A stretch of DNA of 14,534 nucleotides, from contig JAHDCH010000042.1 in assembly GCA_020629995.1 (NCBI GenBank), positions 1 through 14,534 on the forward strand, read 5' to 3'. The notes beneath the pieces were generated by a model. The model was given only the letters and a program-made list of their open reading frames with translations, had not been told where the DNA came from and did no database searches. The position numbers were made by a program, and so were the translations under genes. Source of the stretch: Pseudaestuariivita sp. (GTDB taxonomy: Bacteria; Pseudomonadota; Alphaproteobacteria; Rhodobacterales; Rhodobacteraceae). Below, piece after piece: positions 1-7,223 of the stretch (position 1 is its first letter; each line of letters starts with the position of its first letter).

Positions 1-1174
<1,174 letters not shown>

Positions 1175-1175
<1 letters not shown>

Positions 1176-1642
1176 TGGGCGCGGCCTTCTTCTATCACCT
1201 GACGCGCGAGCCGCTTGAGGTGGCCTTGCCCATGCTGCTGGGCCGCGCACTGGGCGCGGGCTGGCGCGTGGCCGTGCGCGGCACTGATGAGGGGCGGCTG
1301 GCATGGCTGGACGAAAAGCTGTGGCTGGACCCCGAGGAGGGGTTCCTGCCACATGGTCTGGCCGGCGGCGCGCATGATGCGCACCAGCCAATCCTGCTGA
1401 CGACCTCGCCAGACGCGCCCAATGGGGCGACCTGCCTCATGGCGGTCGACGGGGCCGAGATCGCCGCGGAAGAGGTTAGCGCCTTGGACCGGGTCTGCAT
1501 CCTGTTTGACGGGCATGACGAGGCCGCGCTGAGCCGCGCGCGCGGCCAGTGGAAAAGGCTCAAGGACGCGGGCTGCGCGGCGCAGTACTGGTCGCAGGAA
1601 AGCGGACGCTGGGAAAAGAAGGCCGAAACGGGTGATGGGTGA
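1175..1642 (+). CDS. holC: DNA polymerase III chi subunit
   Basis: Chi is the clamp-loader accessory subunit that binds SSB, via psi in enterobacteria, during replication. The 155-residue product has the family opening (M-G-A-A-FFYHLTREPLEVALPMLL), then a segment GWRVAVRGTDEGRLAWLDEKLW, a central FLPHG segment, and VCILFDGHDEAALSRARGQW, matching alphaproteobacterial HolC in order and length. I chose the ATG at 1175, which overlaps the pepA stop and has an AAGGA-type ribosome site just upstream; an in-frame GTG at 1160 would add five residues but reads into pepA. The last three codons GAT GGG TGA are part of the left arm of a 25-bp inverted repeat, so the C-terminal Asp-Gly is repeat-encoded. 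Family assignment is confident; the conserved pepA-holC order supports it. Confidence 0.9.
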
Positions 1643-1697
1643 CGAGCACCCATCCTACGCGGGATGGCACCTGTAGGATGGGTGCTCGTCACCCATC
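1634..1697. repeat. Perfect 25-bp inverted repeat at the convergent holC / P450 junction
   Basis: Left arm 1634-1658 and right arm 1673-1697 are exact reverse complements over 25 bases, with a 14-base spacer (1659-1672). Each arm starts GATGGGTG and ends CACCCATCCTAC, so each can also fold as its own small hairpin with an 8-bp stem. A near-identical unit (one base different) lies at 14336-14360, so this is a dispersed REP-like element in paired orientation. The outer end of each arm reads GAT GGG TGA into the flanking gene, giving the stop codons of holC (1640-1642) and of the P450 (1691-1689). A role as a bidirectional terminator is an inference; no clear T-tract follows either arm. Confidence 0.9.
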
Positions 1698-2873
1698 TTT
1701 GCCGTAGGACAGGGGCAGCGCCTCAAGCCCGTGGAAGTGGTACAGGTTGGCATAGCGCGGCGGCGCGGCAAACTTCAGATCGTTCAGGCGCGAGAACAGC
1801 ACGTGCATCCCGATCTTCAGTTCGAGCCGGGCCAGAGGTGCGCCCAGACAGAAATGGATACCACCGCCAAAGCTGGTGGATGGCCGGACCGGGCGCGCGG
1901 CGTCGAACCGGCCCGGATCGGCCCATGCCGCGGGATCGCGGTTCGCCGCGCCCAGGACCAGTGCGACCTCGTCGCCACGGTCAAACACATGCCCGCCCAC
2001 CTCGCAGCGCTCGTAGGCGATGCGGGTGAAGATGTGCAGTGGCGGGTCGTGGCGCAACACTTCCTCGACCGCGGTCTCGCACGCCGGCACGCGAAACGCC
2101 GCCTCGGCGCCTGCTTCGATCACCGCTTTGACGCCATTGCCAAGCGTGTGCACCGTTGCCTCATGCCCTGCGTTCAGCAGCAGCACGCAGGTGCCGATCA
2201 TCTCGTCGGTGCTGAGGCGCGCGCCGTCTTCTTCGGCCGCGATCAGATGTGACAGCAGATCATCGCCGGGTGCTGCGCGTTTGGCCGCGACTTGCGCGCG
2301 CAGGTACTCGGTGAACTCGGCGGCCGCAGCTTCGGCTGCATCTTCAATGCCGCGGTCGCGCCGCGCCTGATACATCGCCACCATCGCGTTCGACCAGCGC
2401 AGCAGGTCCGGCCAATCGCCTTCGGGCACGCCCAGCAGACGGGCGATGATTATGACTGGAAGGCGCGTGGCATAGGCGGGCAGAAGATCAACCTCGCCAC
2501 GCGGAAACGCGTCGATCAGCTGGTGGGCCAGGGCTTCGATCTCGGGCGCAAGGCCCATGATCCGGCGGCTGGTAAAGGCGCGCAGCACCAGCCCGCGCAG
2601 ACGGGTATGGCGCGGCGGTTCCAGATCGAGCATCGAATGCGCCTCGACCGCGTCGAAGGCCCGCAAGTGCGGCCGGTCTTCACGCGGCACCAGCGGCGCG
2701 CGCCCGAACCGGCGGTCCTTGAGCAACGCCTGCACCAGCCCGTGCGACATGGCCGCAGGCATCGCGTAGTCCTCCCACCAGACCAGAGGGCCGGCATCGC
2801 GGGCGCGGTCATAGACCGGGTAGGGATCCTGCACAAAGGCAGGGTCGGTCGGGGATTGGCGGAGCACATACAT
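1689..2873 (-). CDS. Cytochrome P450
   Basis: Heme-thiolate monooxygenase, 394 residues, with no signal peptide or membrane anchor, so a soluble bacterial P450 that would need separate ferredoxin and reductase partners (none in this window). Motifs in order: DLEPPRHTRLR (83-93, C helix, heme-propionate Arg), I-helix oxygen-activation motif AGHEAT (235-240), K-helix ExxR as E271-V-L-R274, NRDP (311-314), and the heme loop FGGGIHFCLG with the iron-ligating Cys342. The start is the ATG at 2873, giving MYVLRQSPTDPAFVQDPYPVYDR, a typical P450 N-terminus; the frame stays open upstream, but that extension is proline-rich, unlike the family, and would run antisense through the start of dctB. The final codons GAT GGG TGA come from the inverted repeat shared with holC. 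Substrate cannot be read from sequence. Confidence 0.95.
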   Translation of the reverse strand: MYVLRQSPTDPAFVQDPYPVYDRARDAGPLVWWEDYAMPAAMSHGLVQALLKDRRFGRAPLVPREDRPHLRAFDAVEAHSMLDLEPPRHTRLRGLVLRAFTSRRIMGLAPEIEALAHQLIDAFPRGEVDLLPAYATRLPVIIIARLLGVPEGDWPDLLRWSNAMVAMYQARRDRGIEDAAEAAAAEFTEYLRAQVAAKRAAPGDDLLSHLIAAEEDGARLSTDEMIGTCVLLLNAGHEATVHTLGNGVKAVIEAGAEAAFRVPACETAVEEVLRHDPPLHIFTRIAYERCEVGGHVFDRGDEVALVLGAANRDPAAWADPGRFDAARPVRPSTSFGGGIHFCLGAPLARLELKIGMHVLFSRLNDLKFAAPPRYANLYHFHGLEALPLSYGKDG

Positions 2874-2932
2874 GCGCGCCTTGTCGGGCAACGCGCTTTT
2901 CAAGGCAAGGCCGGTCTTGTACGCACAGGGGT
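2874..2932. promoter_or_regulatory. Divergent P450 / dctB intergenic region
   Basis: This 59-base gap separates the P450 start (minus strand) from the dctB start (plus strand) and must hold or overlap both promoters unless one start is misplaced. I see no convincing -35/-10 pair and no strong palindrome in it. A GGGG run at 2927-2930 lies very close to the dctB ATG and is at best a weak ribosome site. Confidence 0.4.
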
Positions 2933-4690
2933 ATGGGACAAGGCGGACGCTATCTGATTGGCCTCGCGGCTGCGGGGCTGTGCCTGACGCTGATCGTGGC
3001 GGCGGGGGTGTGGTGGCTGGGCTATGGTCAGGCGCTGGATCAGGTTGCGCGGCGCGGCGAGGCGGATCTTGCACTGGCCTCTGACCGGCTGACGGCCCAG
3101 CTGCAACGCTATCAGGAGGTTGCGGTGCTCAGCGCCGAGCACCCGGCGCTGGCCGGGTTGCCCGAAGGCGCACCGCGCGAGGCCGCCGATGCGTTGCTGC
3201 TGGAAATCGCCGACAAGACGTCGGCTCTGGCCCTGTTTTACGTCGGTGCCACGGGCAAGGTTCTGGCGGCCTCGCACCCGGGAGCCGAACGCGACGTGTC
3301 CGGCGCCGCCTATTTCCGGCGCGCCATGACCGGCGCGCTGGGCGCCGAGCCGGGGATCGAGCCGCGCACCGGAGGACGCGCCTATTTCTATGCAGCGCCG
3401 TCATTCGGGCCGGAAGGCAAGGTGCGGGGTGCGCTGGTGGTCGCCGCCGACATGGAAAACGTCGAAAGCGAATGGCGCGGCGCGCGGCCCGCTGTCTATT
3501 TCGTGGATGCAGGCGGCGAGGTCTTTGTGTCGAACCGTTCCGAGCTGGTGTTCTGGACCCGCGCTGCGGGGCGCGCTGGGCTGGGTCCGCCAACCGGCAC
3601 GGTTCCCATGACCGAGCGCATCGTCAACGGGCACGAAATCTGGCACCAGGATTACAGCGCCTATGTTCCGCAAAGAGCCCTGCATCTTGTGCGCGACCTG
3701 CCGGTGATCGGTCTGACCGGAGAGGCGCTGATCGACGTGAACCCCGCACGGCGGATCGCGTTCCTGCAGGCTGCTGCCGTTGCAGGGCTGATGCTGTTCT
3801 TTGTCTCGCTGCTGAGCGTGGCGATGGTGCGTCGCCGGACCTTGTCCGAGGCGAATGCCGTGCTCGAAGACCGGGTGACTGCGCGCACGCAGGCGTTGCT
3901 GGCCGCAAACTCGGCGCTGCGGCACGAGGTGGGTGAACGGCAGGAGGCCGAGGCCAAGCTGACGCAGGCACAGGCCGAACTGGTCCAGGCCAGCAAGCTG
4001 TCCGCGCTTGGCCAGATGAGCGCGGGCATCAGCCACGAGTTGAACCAGCCTCTGATGGCAATCCGGTCATTCGCGGAAAACGGTGCGGCCTTTATCGAGC
4101 GCGGCCATCCGGACAAGGCGGCGCAGAACCTTGGACGCATTTCGGACCTCGCGCGGCGCATGGGGCGGATCATCAAGAACCTGCGCGCCTTTGCGCGACA
4201 GGAAACCGAGCCTTTCGGCGTCATCGACCTGGGCGCGGCGATTGCGACCGCGCTCGAAATGACCGAAGACCGCCGCCGCCGCGACGGTGTCGCGCTGGTC
4301 TATGCGCCGCCCGCCGCGCCGATCTGGGTCGAGGCCGGTGACGTGCGGCTGGCGCAGGTGCTGGTCAACCTGATCACCAATGCCTGCGATGCGATGCAGG
4401 GTGCACAAGGTGCGCAGCTGGAAATTGGCGTGGCCGAACAGGACGGGCGCGCCTCGGTGACGGTGGCCGACACCGGGCCGGGGCTGGGCGACCCCGAAAA
4501 GATCTTTGACCCGTTCTATTCGACCAAAGAGGTCGGCGCCTCGGAAGGGATGGGGCTGGGCCTGTCGATCAGCTACGGCATCGTGCAAAGCTTTGGCGGG
4601 GCCATCCGCGGGCGCAACCGCAGCGGGCCGCAGGGCGGCGCGGAATTCACGGTTGACCTGGTGGCCGCAGCCGCAGAAGACGCAGCATGA
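2933..4690 (+). CDS. dctB: C4-dicarboxylate sensor histidine kinase, DctB-like
   Basis: Membrane sensor kinase of the DctB family, 585 residues. Layout: TM1 at about 8-29, a periplasmic Cache/PAS-like sensor region at about 30-270, TM2 at about 274-299, a coiled linker at about 303-350, HisKA with phospho-acceptor His368 in GISHELNQPL, then HATPase with N-box LVNLITNACDAM (Asn483), G1 box DTGPGL (513-518), F box FDPFYSTK and G2 box GMGLGL (539-544). All catalytic boxes are intact. The RSFAENGAAF segment after the His box is typical of DctB. The ATG at 2933 precedes TM1 directly; its ribosome site is weak. It overlaps dctD by 4 bp (ATGA), so the pair is translationally coupled. It probably senses C4-dicarboxylates outside the cytoplasmic membrane, given the downstream dctPQM; the ligand is inferred. 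Confidence 0.93.
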   Translation: MGQGGRYLIGLAAAGLCLTLIVAAGVWWLGYGQALDQVARRGEADLALASDRLTAQLQRYQEVAVLSAEHPALAGLPEGAPREAADALLLEIADKTSALALFYVGATGKVLAASHPGAERDVSGAAYFRRAMTGALGAEPGIEPRTGGRAYFYAAPSFGPEGKVRGALVVAADMENVESEWRGARPAVYFVDAGGEVFVSNRSELVFWTRAAGRAGLGPPTGTVPMTERIVNGHEIWHQDYSAYVPQRALHLVRDLPVIGLTGEALIDVNPARRIAFLQAAAVAGLMLFFVSLLSVAMVRRRTLSEANAVLEDRVTARTQALLAANSALRHEVGERQEAEAKLTQAQAELVQASKLSALGQMSAGISHELNQPLMAIRSFAENGAAFIERGHPDKAAQNLGRISDLARRMGRIIKNLRAFARQETEPFGVIDLGAAIATALEMTEDRRRRDGVALVYAPPAAPIWVEAGDVRLAQVLVNLITNACDAMQGAQGAQLEIGVAEQDGRASVTVADTGPGLGDPEKIFDPFYSTKEVGASEGMGLGLSISYGIVQSFGGAIRGRNRSGPQGGAEFTVDLVAAAAEDAA

Positions 4691-5919
4691 CACAAAACCC
4701 GCGCATCCTGCTGGTCGATGATGACGCCGCCGTGCGCGAGGCGCTGGCGCAAACGCTCGAGCTGGCGGATATGGACGCGATTGTCACCGGGTCGTTTGTC
4801 GCGGCCAAGGATCACATTGCCCGCTCTTTCAGCGGGGTCATCCTGTCGGATATCCGCATGCCCGGGCGCGACGGGTTTCACCTGCTGGATCATGCGCGGG
4901 CCGTCGATCCCGAATTGCCCGTGGTCCTTCTGACCGGCGAAGGCGACATCCCCATGGCCGTGCGCGCCATGGGCGAGGGAGCCTTTGCCTTTCTGGAAAA
5001 ACCCTGCGCACCAGCCGAGCTGATCGAGGTGTTGAACCGGGCGCTGGATGCGCGGGCGGGCGTCATGGCCTTGCGGGCCGAACGCCGCCGTGCCGAAGAA
5101 GGCGACGCCGCCGCGCGTTTGCTCTTTGGCGTGTCCGACCGCGCCGAAAGCCTTCGGGCGCAGGTGCGCGCCGCGGGCCGGTCGGACGCCGAAACGCTGA
5201 TCACCACACCGCCGGGCGGGGGCGTGTCCAAGGTGGCCGAAGCGATCCACCTGTGCTCGCCCCGCCTTGCCGCGCCTTTTGTCAAGGCGTCGGCTCAGGG
5301 CATGACCCGCGCCGACCTCGACGCGGCGCTGAAACGTGCGGACGGCGGCAGCCTGTTCCTGGACCAGATCGGCGCGCTGGACGCCGATGTGCAGGTGCAC
5401 CTGCTGGACCGGCTTGAAAGCGGCAGCGCCCCGCGTGTGATCGCCGCCAGTCAGGAGCTGCTTGACGAGGTTGGCGGCAGGGGAGGCTTTTTGCCCGACC
5501 TGTTCTACCGGCTGGCGGTGATGCGGGTGCATATCCCCGCGCTGGCCGACCGCCCCGAGGACATCCCCGAGCTGTTTCGCCACTATGTCGCGCAGGCAGC
5601 CGAGCAATCGGGGCAGGCGGTACCCGACGTGCCACCCGGCGTGATCGCGGCGCTGATGGCGCGCGACTGGCCCGGCAATGCCCGCGCGCTGATGTCCGAG
5701 GCGATGCGCTTTGTGCTGGGCGTGTCGGATGCGCCTGCGCCGGATGCCGGGCTTGGGCTGGCCGAGCAGATGGCGCAGGTCGAACGCTCGCTGCTGGCCG
5801 AAGCCCTGCGCCGCGCGGGCGGGCAGGCCAGCGCGGCCGCCTCGGCGCTCAAGCTGCCGCGCAAGACGCTGTACGACAAACTGGCCCGTTACGGGCTGCG
5901 CCCCGAGGATTTTCGCTGA
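4687..5919 (+). CDS. dctD: DctD-like response regulator with eroded AAA+ domain
   Basis: Response regulator of the NtrC/DctD group, 410 residues; canonical DctD proteins are about 450. The receiver (1-120) is intact: acidic pocket D11-D13, phospho-acceptor Asp55, Thr83, Lys105. The Fis-type HTH is intact at about 365-405 (ASALKLPRKTLYDKLARYGL). The central AAA+ domain is degenerate: the Walker A position reads TTPPGGGVSKVAEAIH (173-188) without the GxxGxGK lysine; Walker B is GSLFLDQIG (221-229), with DQ in place of DE; sensor I is VIAASQ in place of VIAATN; and the GAFTGA sigma-54 contact loop is absent, as only about 14 residues separate FVKASA from ADGG. Arg-finger region DLFYRL and sensor II WPGNARAL remain. 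It probably binds DNA without acting as a sigma-54 ATPase, as known for HupR, and in part NtrC, of Rhodobacter capsulatus. The target is likely the adjacent dctPQM. Confidence 0.9.
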   Translation: MTQNPRILLVDDDAAVREALAQTLELADMDAIVTGSFVAAKDHIARSFSGVILSDIRMPGRDGFHLLDHARAVDPELPVVLLTGEGDIPMAVRAMGEGAFAFLEKPCAPAELIEVLNRALDARAGVMALRAERRRAEEGDAAARLLFGVSDRAESLRAQVRAAGRSDAETLITTPPGGGVSKVAEAIHLCSPRLAAPFVKASAQGMTRADLDAALKRADGGSLFLDQIGALDADVQVHLLDRLESGSAPRVIAASQELLDEVGGRGGFLPDLFYRLAVMRVHIPALADRPEDIPELFRHYVAQAAEQSGQAVPDVPPGVIAALMARDWPGNARALMSEAMRFVLGVSDAPAPDAGLGLAEQMAQVERSLLAEALRRAGGQASAAASALKLPRKTLYDKLARYGLRPEDFR

Positions 5920-5925
5920 CGGCAG

Positions 5926-5945
5926 TTGTGCGGAATTCCGCACAA
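5926..5945. promoter_or_regulatory. 20-bp perfect palindrome, probable high-affinity DctD site
   Basis: TTGTGCGGAATTCCGCACAA is an exact 20-bp palindrome 6 bases after the dctD stop and about 220 bases before dctP. A GTGCG/CGCAC dyad of this kind resembles, from memory, the tandem DctD upstream activating sites of rhizobial dctA promoters. No T-tract follows, so it does not look like a terminator. Regulator identity is inferred from position next to dctD and the dctP promoter region. Confidence 0.6.
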
Positions 5946-5959
5946 ACCGCGCGATGGCC

Positions 5960-5977
5960 TGTGCGGGATTTCGCACG
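5960..5977. promoter_or_regulatory. Second, imperfect copy of the palindrome, probable low-affinity DctD site
   Basis: TGTGCGGGATTTCGCACG matches the inner 18 bases of the first palindrome (5927-5944) at 15 of 18 positions, keeping both GTGCG and CGCAC half-sites. The starts are 33 bp apart, about three helical turns, so two dimers would sit on the same face of the DNA. A strong plus weak tandem pair is the arrangement described for rhizobial DctD sites. Confidence 0.5.
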
Positions 5978-6027
5978 CCTTGCGTGTGCCATGATCCGTG
6001 CCGGTCAGACTGCGCCTCACATCTTGC

Positions 6028-6047
6028 TGAAAACAGGCCGGTTTTCA
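6028..6047. promoter_or_regulatory. Near-palindrome TGAAAAC-N6-GTTTTCA upstream of dctP
   Basis: Arms TGAAAAC (6028-6034) and GTTTTCA (6041-6047) are perfect 7-bp inverted repeats around AGGCCG; over 20 bp there is one mismatched pair. It lies between the DctD-type sites and dctP and differs from them in sequence, so it could be an operator for another regulator or a hairpin in a leader. It has no following T-tract. Confidence 0.35.
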
Positions 6048-6054
6048 CGGATTG

Positions 6055-6068
6055 CCATTTTGTTGATC
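6055..6068 (-). promoter_or_regulatory. Weak IHF-like site
   Basis: On the minus strand, GATCAACAAAATGG approaches the IHF consensus WATCAANNNNTTR with two mismatches. Its place between the tandem palindromes and the dctP-proximal DNA is where IHF bends sigma-54-type promoters. The match is poor and could be chance. Confidence 0.2.
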
Positions 6069-6082
6069 ACCAAGCCTTGAGC

Positions 6083-6098
6083 GGTGCACGCCCTTGCC
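6083..6098 (+). promoter_or_regulatory. Off-spaced sigma-54-like element
   Basis: GGTGCACGCCCTTGCC resembles the -24/-12 form TGGCACG-N4-TTGC, but the GG and GC are separated by 11 bases instead of 10, and the GCACG-to-TTGC gap is 3 instead of 4. Sigma-54 is strict about this spacing, so it may be a decayed promoter. I found no correctly spaced GG-N10-GC between 5991 and 6161. Confidence 0.2.
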
Positions 6099-6147
6099 CG
6101 ACCATGTGCGCGAGGCGGGATACACCCGCTCGTCACTGGTCAAATCT

Positions 6148-6154
6148 AGGGAGG
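6148..6154 (+). promoter_or_regulatory. Strong ribosome binding site of dctP
   Basis: AGGGAGG lies 7 bases before the dctP ATG at 6162. It fixes the start choice and fits the high expression expected for a periplasmic binding protein. Confidence 0.75.
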
Positions 6155-6161
6155 ATGACCC

Positions 6162-7157
6162 ATGAAATTCCTGGCAACCGCCGCAACCGCACTCGCGCTG
6201 AGCGCAACGGCCGCCTTTGCCGCCTGCGACGCGGGCGAGATCGTGGTCAAGTTCAGCCACGTCACCAACACCGACAAGCACCCCAAGGGGATCGCGGCCA
6301 CCCTGCTGGCCGAGCGCGTCAATGACGAGATGAACGGCACCATGTGCATGGAGGTCTTCCCGAACTCCACGCTCTACACCGACGAAAAGGCTCTTGAGGC
6401 GCTGCTGCAGGGCGATATCCAGCTGGCCGCGCCGTCGCTGTCGCTGTTTGAAAAGTTCACCAAGCAGTACCGCATCTTTGACCTGCCGTTCATGTTCAAG
6501 AACATCGAGGCGGTTGATGCGTTCCAGGCGTCGGAAACCGGCACCTCGCTCAAGAACGCGATGCAGCGCCGCGGCCTTCAGGGGCTCGAGTTCTGGCACA
6601 ACGGCATGAAGCAGATGTCGGCCAACGTGCCGCTCATCAACCCGTCGGACGCCAATGGCCTCAAGTTCCGCGTTCAGCCGTCGGACGTTCTGGTGGCGCA
6701 GATGGAAGCCATCGGAGGCTCGCCCCAGAAAATGGCCTTTGCCGAGGTTTACGGCGCGCTGCAACAGGGCGTTGTCGACGGGCAGGAGAACACCTGGTCG
6801 AACATCTTTGGCCGCAAGTTCTTTGAGGTGCAGGACGGCATCACCGAAACCAACCACGGCATCATCGACTATCTGGTCGTGACCAGCGTCGACTGGCTGG
6901 ACAGCCTGGACGCGGGCACCCGCGATCAGTTCCTCGCCATCCTGCGCGACGTGACCGAGCTGCGGAACTCGGAATCGACCAAGGTCAACGAAGAGGCGAA
7001 GCAGGCGATCCTGGCCGCCGGCGGTGAAGTGCGCAGCCTGACCGCCGAACAGCGCGCCGCATGGGTCGAGGCGATGAAGCCCGTCTGGGAGCAATTTGCC
7101 GACGACGTGGGGCAGGAAAACATCGACGCCGCACAGGCGATCAACAGCGGCCTGTAA
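6162..7157 (+). CDS. dctP: TRAP transporter solute-binding protein DctP
   Basis: Periplasmic receptor that binds C4-dicarboxylates and delivers them to DctQM, 331 residues. The signal peptide is MKFLATAATALALSATAAFA, with likely cleavage after Ala20. Family motifs: KFSHVTNTDKHPKG near the mature N-terminus, LKFRVQPSDVLVAQMEAIGG with the conserved carboxylate-binding Arg170, and the run AEVYGALQQGVVDGQENTWSN followed by FFEVQDGITETNHGIIDYLVV, which is specific to the DctP branch of the family. The start is set by AGGGAGG seven bases upstream. Expression is probably controlled from the palindrome-rich region in front of it, with dctBD immediately before. It is the first gene of dctPQM and is separated from dctQ by a hairpin. 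Substrates such as succinate, malate or fumarate are inferred from the family and the dctBD context. Confidence 0.96.
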   Translation: MKFLATAATALALSATAAFAACDAGEIVVKFSHVTNTDKHPKGIAATLLAERVNDEMNGTMCMEVFPNSTLYTDEKALEALLQGDIQLAAPSLSLFEKFTKQYRIFDLPFMFKNIEAVDAFQASETGTSLKNAMQRRGLQGLEFWHNGMKQMSANVPLINPSDANGLKFRVQPSDVLVAQMEAIGGSPQKMAFAEVYGALQQGVVDGQENTWSNIFGRKFFEVQDGITETNHGIIDYLVVTSVDWLDSLDAGTRDQFLAILRDVTELRNSESTKVNEEAKQAILAAGGEVRSLTAEQRAAWVEAMKPVWEQFADDVGQENIDAAQAINSGL

Positions 7158-7176
7158 CCCGCGGATCGCATGAACA

Positions 7177-7200
7177 GACAGGGCCGGAGACGGCCCTGTC
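7177..7200 (+). terminator. Intercistronic hairpin between dctP and dctQ
   Basis: A 10-bp perfect stem (7177-7186 with 7191-7200) closes a GAGA tetraloop 20 bases after the dctP stop. It is followed by CTCATATTGG rather than a T-run, so it is more likely a 3'-end stabiliser or partial attenuator than a full terminator. Such a structure would let dctP mRNA accumulate above dctQM, matching the need for excess binding protein. Confidence 0.6.
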
Positions 7201-7223
7201 CTCATATTGGGGGAGGGGCAGGG

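Noticed and set aside
1634..1697. Insertion sequence terminal repeats or attachment site
   Set aside because: Only a 14-base spacer lies between the arms, no transposase is present, and the unit recurs singly at 14336-14360, so a REP-like element fits better.
2874..3074. N-terminal extension of the P450 up to base 3074
   Set aside because: It would add 67 proline-rich residues unlike any P450 N-terminus and run antisense through the dctB signal/TM1 region; the ATG at 2873 gives a normal family start and length.
4687..5919. DctD as a frameshifted pseudogene
   Set aside because: The frame is continuous, with intact receiver and HTH and codon use like its neighbours; motif loss is confined to the AAA+ functional sites.
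5926..5945. Palindrome after dctD as a rho-independent terminator
   Set aside because: No T-tract follows on either strand, the dyad has no loop, and a related copy lies 33 bp downstream, which favours protein binding sites.
4573..6048. Long minus-strand open frame opposite dctD
   Set aside because: Composition is Arg/His/Gln/Gly-rich with no motif, as expected for the complement of a high-GC gene; the plus strand encodes clear DctD motifs.
6083..6098. Genuine sigma-54 promoter for dctP
   Set aside because: GG to GC spacing is 11, not 10, and the -24 element is imperfect; kept only as a low-confidence, possibly decayed element.
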